From Actinomycetes bacterium (GTDB lineage: Bacteria; Actinomycetota; Acidimicrobiia; Acidimicrobiales; Acidimicrobiaceae): 5,100 nt of DNA. The DNA is taken from NCBI GenBank assembly GCA_021819725.1, contig JAKAQR010000058.1:7875-12974 (forward strand), read 5' to 3'. Positions 1-5,100 of this stretch are shown in pieces (position 1 is the stretch's first letter; every line of letters starts with the position of its first letter). The notes under the pieces were generated by a model. That model did not search any database, had not been told where the DNA came from, and saw nothing but the letters and a program-made list of their open reading frames with translations. A program made the translations under genes and the position numbers.

Positions 1-99
1 ATAGGGGTGTTTGATCCCTCAGAGTACTGTCCTATAGGGGTGTTTGATCCCTCAGAGTACTGTCCTATAGGGGTGTTTGATCCCTCAGAGTACTGTCCA
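1..99 (-). repeat. 33-bp in-frame tandem repeat, three visible copies, encoding GQYSEGSNTPI
   Basis: The units span 1-33, 34-66 and 67-99. Units 1 and 2 are identical, and unit 3 differs only at its last base. A shortened, diverged copy follows at about 99-122; it lacks nine bases and encodes GDYSRTPI, so the reading frame is kept. The unit is exactly 11 codons, and the array is probably longer because it continues off the left edge. Near-identity at DNA level, including third codon positions, points to recent expansion by slippage or recombination. The encoded segment is Gly/Ser/Gln/Asn-rich with one Tyr and one Pro per unit, and is likely extended or disordered. Confidence 0.95.
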
Positions 100-470
100 A
101 TAGGGGTGCGGGAGTAATCCCCCACGGGGGTCCCCTCTTGCGTGGGCCCATTCTCCGGTACCTGAGAAACGTCAGGGTGGGAACTCTGAGGCTTGGTCGT
201 CGCGTCGATGATAGCCGGATCAACTTCGATTGGCGCTGTCAGGTCAATTCGCTTTCCCTCATCCAAGGCCGCCATCCGTTCCGCCAAAACGTAGGCAATC
301 GCCCTATTGCCAAATGCCTCCTGCAGACGCACCAGCTCCTCGGGTTTGAGCACACCTTCATGGGCGAGTCTCAGTACCGCTGGCACCGGCCCTCGACTCG
401 TTTGCACCCGCGCGCCCCCGACCGGCTTCTTCGCCTTTTGGGTTTCCGATATCTCCTTGGTTTCCAACAT
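1..470 (-). CDS. Partial eCIS-associated protein with LQ-x3-GN motif and 11-aa tandem repeats (3' end off window)
   Basis: The minus-strand frame is open from an ATG at 470 to the window edge, giving 156 visible codons and no stop. I do not recognise a named family. Residues 1-30 are Lys/Pro-rich and probably disordered. Residues 31-66 look helical and contain EELVRLQEAFGNRAIAYVLA (about 44-63). This resembles the LQRxxGNxAVxxLL motif that I recall from many DUF4157 and other eCIS-linked proteins. Residues 67-116 are polar and Pro/Thr-rich. A short degenerate repeat, GDYSRTPI (117-124), is followed by GQYSEGSNTPI three times, the last copy cut by the edge. The start is supported by GGGGAGGT four to five nt upstream. 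The gene lies last in the visible order, 150 nt after the gpI-like gene. By inference it is an eCIS cargo, cargo adaptor or fibre-like accessory; none of these is proven. An in-frame ATG at 548 would add 26 residues but has no comparable ribosome site. Confidence 0.8.
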   Translation of the reverse strand, partial: MLETKEISETQKAKKPVGGARVQTSRGPVPAVLRLAHEGVLKPEELVRLQEAFGNRAIAYVLAERMAALDEGKRIDLTAPIEVDPAIIDATTKPQSSHPDVSQVPENGPTQEGTPVGDYSRTPIGQYSEGSNTPIGQYSEGSNTPIGQYSEGSNTP

Positions 471-620
471 TAGACCTCCCCAACGTTGATCAGCCCAACA
501 AATACTAGAAACATGAATTCCACAACTGGCTATAACCTGTACGATCATTGGCTGCCACCAACAACCAGCCTCCAAAGGAGACAAGTCCAGGCCCGCGACA
601 CGGTACCACAGCCGCCCCGC
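471..620 (-). other. 150-nt gap between the gpI-like gene and the repeat gene
   Basis: This is the only sizeable non-coding gap in the window; all other junctions are 33 nt or less. On the minus strand it holds GTCTCC-TTT-GGAGGC (about 570-584), a 6-bp stem with one G-T pair and no U-tract after it, so it is not a convincing intrinsic terminator. A second 5-bp stem, GGCTG/CAGCC, lies at about 549-569 on the left side of the first. The part nearest the repeat gene is AT-richer and could hold a promoter, but I see no well-spaced -35/-10 pair. The frame of the repeat gene stays open through the gap up to the TGA of the upstream gene. Confidence 0.4.
474..481 (-). promoter_or_regulatory. Shine-Dalgarno site of the repeat protein
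   Basis: The minus strand reads GGGGAGGT here, ending three nt before the ATG at 470. This is a strong match to the anti-SD sequence and the main reason for choosing 470 over the in-frame ATG at 548. Confidence 0.75.
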
Positions 621-1166
621 TCAATCGTGACCAACCAGGCCATTCGATGCCAATGGCCACAGCTGACGTCCAGCTACCTCCAGTTGGAAAGCAACCGACA
701 CCGGCAACTCGTCACGAACAAGTTCAACAAAATCCCCGTCACTCAACCAGCCGGTTGACGCAACACGAATCCTGACAAACGGAGAGGGACTCGGCTCATC
801 TGCATGGCGCCTCACCCCCCCTGTCTCTTCAACGACAATCGGTGCCCCAGTGACTGCCTCGAGGACGATCCCAAGTCCCCTGGCTGTACCACGCCAACCA
901 AACGCCTCGCTCAGGCTGCGCACCAATCGACGCTGTTCACGCTCCGGTAGCGAAGAGTCGATCCAAGATACTCCCAGCCATGATCCCAACCAACTCAGCA
1001 GCGGCACCGGAGCAACCGTCGGGTCGACTAAGTGATCGATCAGATCAGCATCTTCCAAGAAGGATGTGGCGACATCCTGAAATATTGACACAAACCTGAC
1101 AAAGAAATTATCATCCGTCATGCCCATCGGCAGCTGATTTACCAACCAATTATCCCGTCGCACCAC
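621..1166 (-). CDS. P2 gpI-like phage tail / eCIS baseplate protein
   Basis: This is a 181-aa protein of the phage tail family related to P2 gpI (the Tail_P2_I / TIGR02242 type), at about the usual length. Two segments are typical: HLVDPTVAPVPLLSWLGSWL at about 45-64, and WRGTARGLGIVLEAVTGAPI at about 91-110, where the WRGTARGL block is the most diagnostic. The C-terminal part, about 130-170, is a beta-rich segment with few recognisable landmarks. By homology it is a cytoplasmically assembled baseplate component that works with the J-like protein encoded just upstream. Translation probably starts at GTG 1166, since AGGAG (1172-1176) lies five nt before it. A second GTG directly follows and cannot be excluded. 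The Shine-Dalgarno overlaps the TAG of the J-like gene, leaving only an 8-nt spacer, so the two are very likely co-transcribed and translationally coupled. The stop is TGA at 623-621. Confidence 0.88.
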   Translation of the reverse strand: MVRRDNWLVNQLPMGMTDDNFFVRFVSIFQDVATSFLEDADLIDHLVDPTVAPVPLLSWLGSWLGVSWIDSSLPEREQRRLVRSLSEAFGWRGTARGLGIVLEAVTGAPIVVEETGGVRRHADEPSPSPFVRIRVASTGWLSDGDFVELVRDELPVSVAFQLEVAGRQLWPLASNGLVGHD

Positions 1167-1174
1167 TCTGTCTC

Positions 1175-3124
1175 CTAACGAACTACAACTTGGTGGTTGT
1201 GCGAGAGGAAGAGCGAACGACTATCAAGCTGCAGAAGCTCCCTCCCACGGCCCTTGCGCTGCCCAGTACGCAGATCGGCTTCGAAGAGGAGAACCTCCTC
1301 AACGCGCTCGACACCATCGACCGCCTCCAGCTGCTCCATAAGATACGATGCGTTAAGGTCAACATCGAAGGGCCAACCAGCCTGACTCGGACCGCCAACA
1401 AACGGGTCTAGCAGTGAGTAGAGGAGATCAAGCGCACGCTGCTGGACGACCGCCGACGGGCGCCCTGGGAACGCCCGTAGTAACGCTGCTACAGTTACTC
1501 CTTGATAGTAGGGGGTCGAGATGTCAACCGTGGTCCCGATCATGCGGCGGGGTTCCAGGTGCGCAGAGATCGCCTCCACCAGTGCGTCGGTGAGTTGAAA
1601 ATCGTCGAGCTGGTGGTCCTCAGGTCTGCCCAACAGCCTTGGCACGACCAGAAGTCGCACCGGTTCACCGACTATGGCGGGAGGGTGACAGCGCACTCGG
1701 GCCACCTCTGGCGATGCCTGAATCGCTAGACGCTCGAAATCATGAGCGGTCACCGCACGATCACCTGCTCTGAGTGCCAGAGGGCCTCGAAGCTTCGCAT
1801 TCGCTGGGGACTCTGCATCGACACCACCGGTCGCAGGCTTCGGGTTAGTAACGCGATCGATGTAGGCGACCGACGTCCGTAGAACCGTCAAAGTGTCGGC
1901 GCCAACATTGCCAACAGCGCCTCCTCCGTATCGATAGCTTTCCATGAGCAACTCGGCACCATCGGGAGGAATTGCCCCATGTTGACGAATGGAACCGTCA
2001 GGGTAGCGGATTCGTGGACCAAACGAGATGGCGCCAGTGGCACAATCCAGGGTGTAGTGACAATCGTCTGGACCAGAACCGGTGAAGTCCTCTACTTCTT
2101 CCCAGATCGCCGAAGACTCGAGCGTGGAGACTCTGAGCACTTCACCATCGCGCAAAGGCAGCACCGGAGAGTACTGGAGACGAAACTGCTGACGCGGGCT
2201 GCCATCGCTCCTGCCAATGCGCTCCCGATTCACGGAGCTCGCATGTTCACCGATGACTGACCCGCCGAGGGTGTCTACTACTAACGACTTGAGCATCGGC
2301 GACGCCTTGTAACCTGGCTGGTGAGACCTCGTCGGGAGGAGGCGGACTCGAATCCAAAATCCTCGTGTTCCACCAAGGGTAACCGCACTCATTTCACGCG
2401 GGCAAGCCAGGGTTATCTGGCCATCGCGATTGAGTCCGCCTGTCGTGTCCGACTGGACCGTCATTGCAACCCAGGACTCGTCACAAAAGGCCTCCCAGGC
2501 CAACGGTGGATCGGTCGGGTCGACCCCGATACCCTCGATCGTGGCGCCTATGGTGAGTCGGATGACGGACCCGCCAAGTGGATTCGCGAATCCAAAATAT
2601 GCAGCATCCCCGGCTGTCAGAGGGTCTGACTGGAAGCACCGAACCGCGCTATCGTCATAGCGCAAATCGTCCCATACGTCTACAAACTGATCCTCACGGC
2701 CATCGGTTGTGATTTTTGCGCCAATCAACTGTGGCGGTCGGATCACAAGGTCTTCGACCGTCGAGAATAAGACCTCCGACTGATTGACGGCAGGCAACGT
2801 CGCCACCAAGGTTCCCCCTGGGACCAGGACCTCCTGGTCGAGCGCCGCCGACAGCCAGAAGAGCAAGTCCGTTCGGGCGACAGCGGGTGGGAACGGGACA
2901 ATCCCAACGAGATCAAGAAACTTCGTGTACAGCCGATCAGGAACCTGGTTGATGCGATAGAGCACCGTCTCACTCATCCACGCAAACAGCTCGATCAGAG
3001 CCACTCCCGGATCTGATACGTTATGATTCGTCCATTCTGGACAATACCTTGGGATGAGGCGCTTCGCCTCATCGACGATGTCTTGGAACTTGCGGTCATC
3101 GAGTTCCGGTGTCGGTAGCGGCAT
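1175..3124 (-). CDS. Baseplate J / gp6-like assembly protein of an eCIS
   Basis: This 649-aa protein belongs to the putative baseplate assembly family related to gpJ (TIGR02243 type), the counterpart of T4 gp6 and of Afp11/Pvc11. The N-terminus has the hallmark block RYCPEWTNHNVSDPGVALIE (about 26-45), followed by LFAWMSETVLYRINQVPDR and LYTKFLDLVG. The middle, about 80-390, is beta-rich. The C-terminal core has YRYGGGAVGNVGADTL (about 397-412), then LRGPLALRAGDRAVTAHDFE (about 445-464), also typical. It should form the wedge ring of the baseplate with the gp25 and gpI-like proteins. I chose ATG 3124 rather than the TTG one codon upstream (3127), because GAGAGGAG (3130-3137) sits five nt before the ATG and homologues begin M-x-LPxPxLDDRxF. 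The ATG shares one base with the gp25 stop codon (TGATG), which suggests translational coupling. No frameshift or truncation is visible. Confidence 0.95.
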   Translation of the reverse strand: MPLPTPELDDRKFQDIVDEAKRLIPRYCPEWTNHNVSDPGVALIELFAWMSETVLYRINQVPDRLYTKFLDLVGIVPFPPAVARTDLLFWLSAALDQEVLVPGGTLVATLPAVNQSEVLFSTVEDLVIRPPQLIGAKITTDGREDQFVDVWDDLRYDDSAVRCFQSDPLTAGDAAYFGFANPLGGSVIRLTIGATIEGIGVDPTDPPLAWEAFCDESWVAMTVQSDTTGGLNRDGQITLACPREMSAVTLGGTRGFWIRVRLLPTRSHQPGYKASPMLKSLVVDTLGGSVIGEHASSVNRERIGRSDGSPRQQFRLQYSPVLPLRDGEVLRVSTLESSAIWEEVEDFTGSGPDDCHYTLDCATGAISFGPRIRYPDGSIRQHGAIPPDGAELLMESYRYGGGAVGNVGADTLTVLRTSVAYIDRVTNPKPATGGVDAESPANAKLRGPLALRAGDRAVTAHDFERLAIQASPEVARVRCHPPAIVGEPVRLLVVPRLLGRPEDHQLDDFQLTDALVEAISAHLEPRRMIGTTVDISTPYYQGVTVAALLRAFPGRPSAVVQQRALDLLYSLLDPFVGGPSQAGWPFDVDLNASYLMEQLEAVDGVERVEEVLLFEADLRTGQRKGRGRELLQLDSRSLFLSHNHQVVVR

Positions 3125-3573
3125 CAACTCTCCTCTCTCGGAATCGTATAAAAGGGGTAGACCAGATTACGCCGGTCGTTTGTCGCCTTGAAGCGATAGC
3201 TGATATTGATATGAACCAGGCTCGCGTCTGCGAGGTCCTGCTGCACGCGGACGTCCTCGACGTCGACGCGTGGCTCCCACTGCGCGACAGCCTCGCGTAC
3301 TGCCTGTGCCATCAAACCGAGCGTGTTTGCGTTGACTGGTTCAAACAGCAGGTCCCAGATCTTGCAGCCAAAGGCCGGTCGCATAACTCGTTCCCCAGGT
3401 GCCGTCGACAGTATGACGCGAATTGCGCTGTCGGCCGCGAGGCTACCCTCCGACAAGGCAATGCCACCGCGTGCATCAACCCGCAAGGGGAAGTGAAAAC
3501 CTCGCCCGATGAACGAAGGATCATCGTGGATGACCCGCTCTCTCTCATCACCCATCGCAGACGCACCTACCAT
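3124..3573 (-). CDS. GPW/gp25-family baseplate wedge protein
   Basis: This 149-aa protein has the length and motifs of the GPW/gp25 family (lysozyme-like baseplate wedge component; Afp9/Pvc9 in eCIS). The diagnostic segment ILSTAPGERVMRPAFGC is at 54-70. It is followed by the helix around LMAQAVREAVAQWEPRVDVE (87-106) and a closing strand with NLVYPFY (136-142). In contractile systems gp25 links the baseplate wedge to the first sheath ring and helps start sheath polymerisation. The start at ATG 3573 is well supported: GAGGTGAT lies just upstream, and an in-frame TGA six nt before the ATG excludes any longer form. A Met at residue 7 is a weaker alternative. The first 15 or so residues look like a flexible extension. 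The gene follows the DUF4157 gene by 33 nt and overlaps the J-like gene by one base. Confidence 0.94.
   Translation of the reverse strand: MVGASAMGDERERVIHDDPSFIGRGFHFPLRVDARGGIALSEGSLAADSAIRVILSTAPGERVMRPAFGCKIWDLLFEPVNANTLGLMAQAVREAVAQWEPRVDVEDVRVQQDLADASLVHINISYRFKATNDRRNLVYPFYTIPREES
3130..3137 (-). promoter_or_regulatory. Shine-Dalgarno of the J-like gene, inside the gp25 3' end
   Basis: The minus strand reads GAGAGGAG, five nt before the ATG at 3124. It lies within the last codons of gp25 and favours the ATG over the TTG at 3127. Confidence 0.7.
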
Positions 3574-3575
3574 AA

Positions 3576-3583
3576 ATCACCTC
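3576..3583 (-). promoter_or_regulatory. Shine-Dalgarno of gp25
   Basis: The minus strand reads GAGGTGAT, a long match to the anti-SD sequence, ending two nt before the ATG at 3573. The core GAGG is six nt from the start codon. Confidence 0.75.
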
Positions 3584-3606
3584 GAAGGACACCCACCAGA
3601 ACCTCC

Positions 3607-5064
3607 TCACAAGACATCGGGCATATGTCGACGGCCCTGGGACTCCATCTCCCGAAGCATCCGTCGTTCGACCTGCTCCACGAGCCAATCGAGGAACTCC
3701 TCGGCCTTTGGTGCCGACGAAGAACTCACAACCTCACCATCATCCGTCACGGCATTGCCTCCTCGCATTTGAATCGGTGCCAGTCTTGGCCCGCGAGCAA
3801 GCACGTCACGTCCTTGGAGGGCGCCCCAAGGAACACGAGTACCCACGGGAGATACCGACGTCGTTGACGATGGCCCTTCTTCGCCACCGGCGTTCCTCCC
3901 TGAGAGAGCCGTTGGCGAGAGAGCGGCAGATCCTAAGGAGCCCGACTCGGTCGTGCGGAAGCGCTCATAGAGCGCAGCAAGTGTCTCGGCAGCGCCATCC
4001 GAATGCTGAACGGGGGCGGTCGGCGCCCATCTCCGGGGCTCCTCTGGCGTCTCAAAACGACCGCGAGAGCCGGACGCCATGATCCCCGGGGCAATGACCG
4101 CAAGAGAGTCGACAGGTGAAACGCCATTACTCGTACTCGCTTGCATCAGGCCACCCCCACCGGTGGCCTCGCCCACGAGCGAAGCGACCAAGTTTCCTAC
4201 GCGACGCGCCCTAATCTCCTCCTGATCGAGGCGCTGATCATGATAGAAACGAGGACCCGCATTGGAACGTCTTGCCTGATGCTGGACATGCACGAGCTCA
4301 TGGGCCAGCACTCCTAACGCGTGTGGCGAAGCATCATATTCGCGCTCTAGATGGATGATTCCGTGAGCGGTTGCCGCCTTTTTACCTACCCTCCGCAACG
4401 CTCGGCTCGTCGCAGGCCCGGTGCGCACCCGCACCGACTCACCCACACCGAGCGCCATCGCCAACGGCAACAGAGCCGCTGGCAAAGAACGTGATCGCTC
4501 GGCAACCATATCAGTATCAGGGAATGTCTCATGCGACTCCCCCAATGACGAGGCGTCCTCCTGTAGGCCGATGACTCCACGCTCGTGGCGACCGCGACTC
4601 GCACCATCTTGATCAACGCGTAAGGGCCCGCGGCGACGTGGAATCGTCGTAGCATCTGAGTCCGTGCGCTCTTGAGGAGTGACCTTCCTTGCCACGAACG
4701 ATGCCGGAGTAGTTCCACTACGAGCCAGAGGGATCACAAAACGTTGATAGGACTCACCTCGCCGCGGTACCGACCAGGGTATCGGAAGCCCAAACTGGCC
4801 GAGCGACGGCCCAACGCTCTCGGAACGTGGGAGAGCTAATGCAAACGCCAGCAACGGCTCCAAGCGTCCATAGGCACCCCGTCCAAATCTTGGGAGACTG
4901 CTGGGCAGAAACCAATCGCCTCGAACCCCGTGTGTTCGCACATCTGGGTCATCCATCACCCCCGAGCTGAGTGCTGGTGAACTCCCACGATCACCCGTCA
5001 ACTGCCGTCCCCAAAGACGTCCGATCCCAGCGGCGCTCGTCTGCTTCGTCACACGAAAAGCCAA
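3607..5064 (-). CDS. eCIS-associated DUF4157 protein with HELVH putative metallopeptidase motif (5' end uncertain)
   Basis: This 485-aa protein contains the DUF4157 domain, one of the most consistent markers of eCIS loci. The domain spans about 190-265: VRVRTGPATSRALRRVGKKA, then IIHLEREYDASPHALGVL, then HELVHVQHQ at 255-263. H255, E256 and H259 form an HExxH zinc motif. E282 or E283, in the helix QEEIRARRVGN, could be the third ligand by inference. Residues 1-185 are Arg/Ser/Pro/Gly-rich and about 300-450 are Gly/Ser/Thr/Pro-rich; both are probably disordered. The C-terminus (455-480) is a charged amphipathic helix, EEFLDWLVEQVERRMLREME. The family's function is unsettled; proposals include a protease, accessory factor or secreted cargo. 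The TTG start at 5064 has AAGGAG seven nt upstream. The frame is open to the right edge, so the true start could lie outside, or at GTG 5052. No signal peptide is evident. Confidence 0.85.
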   Translation of the reverse strand: MAFRVTKQTSAAGIGRLWGRQLTGDRGSSPALSSGVMDDPDVRTHGVRGDWFLPSSLPRFGRGAYGRLEPLLAFALALPRSESVGPSLGQFGLPIPWSVPRRGESYQRFVIPLARSGTTPASFVARKVTPQERTDSDATTIPRRRGPLRVDQDGASRGRHERGVIGLQEDASSLGESHETFPDTDMVAERSRSLPAALLPLAMALGVGESVRVRTGPATSRALRRVGKKAATAHGIIHLEREYDASPHALGVLAHELVHVQHQARRSNAGPRFYHDQRLDQEEIRARRVGNLVASLVGEATGGGGLMQASTSNGVSPVDSLAVIAPGIMASGSRGRFETPEEPRRWAPTAPVQHSDGAAETLAALYERFRTTESGSLGSAALSPTALSGRNAGGEEGPSSTTSVSPVGTRVPWGALQGRDVLARGPRLAPIQMRGGNAVTDDGEVVSSSSAPKAEEFLDWLVEQVERRMLREMESQGRRHMPDVL

Positions 5065-5071
5065 CGGCCCA

Positions 5072-5077
5072 CTCCTT
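5072..5077 (-). promoter_or_regulatory. Probable Shine-Dalgarno for the TTG start of the DUF4157 gene
   Basis: The minus strand reads AAGGAG seven nt before TTG 5064. This is the argument for the uncommon TTG start. The competing GTG at 5052 has no clear ribosome site. Confidence 0.5.
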
Positions 5078-5100
5078 GGGCCGACGACCTGATGAGGCCT

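Noticed and set aside
1..117. A plus-strand frame through the repeat (IGVFDPSEYCP units) that ends at TAA 115-117.
   Set aside because: It is a mirror of the minus-strand repeat and stops as soon as the array ends. The minus frame continues 370 bases to an ATG with a strong ribosome site.
1..122. CRISPR-like array.
   Set aside because: The 33-bp units are directly adjacent with no spacers, and their length is a multiple of three inside an open frame.
138..473. A 111-codon plus-strand open frame.
   Set aside because: It is antisense to the start of the repeat gene, Arg/Leu/His-rich, without a recognisable motif.
481..488. Palindrome CAACGTTG just upstream of the repeat-gene ribosome site.
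   Set aside because: An 8-bp perfect palindrome is expected by chance in a window of this size, and there is no second copy to suggest an operator.
468..548. Longer form of the repeat protein starting at ATG 548.
   Set aside because: The frame is open, but there is no good ribosome site before 548, and the added residues are Cys/Trp-containing, unlike the rest. The ATG at 470 has GGGGAGGT.
570..584. Intrinsic terminator after the gpI-like gene.
   Set aside because: The stem is only 6 bp with one G-T pair, and no T-run follows on the minus strand.
3125..3127. TTG at 3127 as the start of the J-like gene.
   Set aside because: The adjacent ATG at 3124 is a better start codon at five nt from GAGAGGAG and matches the usual N-terminus of the family.
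3109..3867. A 252-codon plus-strand open frame.
   Set aside because: It lies antisense to gp25 and the 3' part of the DUF4157 gene, both with clear family motifs. It shows no recognisable domain and is explained by GC-rich codon bias.

Overview
The window carries part of an extracellular contractile injection system (eCIS, a phage-tail-like particle) locus. Every gene I can support is on the minus strand, so the operon reads from right to left. The DNA is moderately GC-rich and uses TTG and GTG starts as well as ATG. The baseplate proteins resemble those of actinobacterial-type eCIS, such as Streptomyces-like clusters. I cannot name the organism from this sequence; an actinobacterium or another GC-rich environmental bacterium fits.

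Layout in transcription order. (1) 5064-3607 encodes a 485-aa protein with an eCIS-associated DUF4157 domain and an intact HELVH metal motif, flanked by long low-complexity arms. Its 5' end may lie beyond the window. (2) 3573-3124 encodes a GPW/gp25-family baseplate wedge protein. (3) 3124-1175 encodes a large baseplate J / gp6-like assembly protein whose ATG overlaps the gp25 stop codon by one base. (4) 1166-621 encodes a P2 gpI-like tail protein, 8 nt downstream. (5) After a 150-nt gap, a further gene starts at 470 behind a strong Shine-Dalgarno sequence and runs off the left edge. It carries an LQ-x3-GN motif like that of many eCIS-associated proteins. It then enters a tandem array of 11-residue repeats (33-bp units, nearly identical at DNA level).

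How they work together: gp25, the J-like protein and the gpI-like protein are expected to form the baseplate that holds the spike and triggers sheath contraction. The DUF4157 protein is an eCIS hallmark whose role is not settled (accessory protein, maturation protease or cargo). The repeat protein is the least explained element. Its position, LQ-x3-GN motif and recently expanded repeat make it a candidate cargo, cargo adaptor or fibre-like accessory. Sheath, tube, spike, ATPase and cap genes are not in this window and presumably lie outside it.
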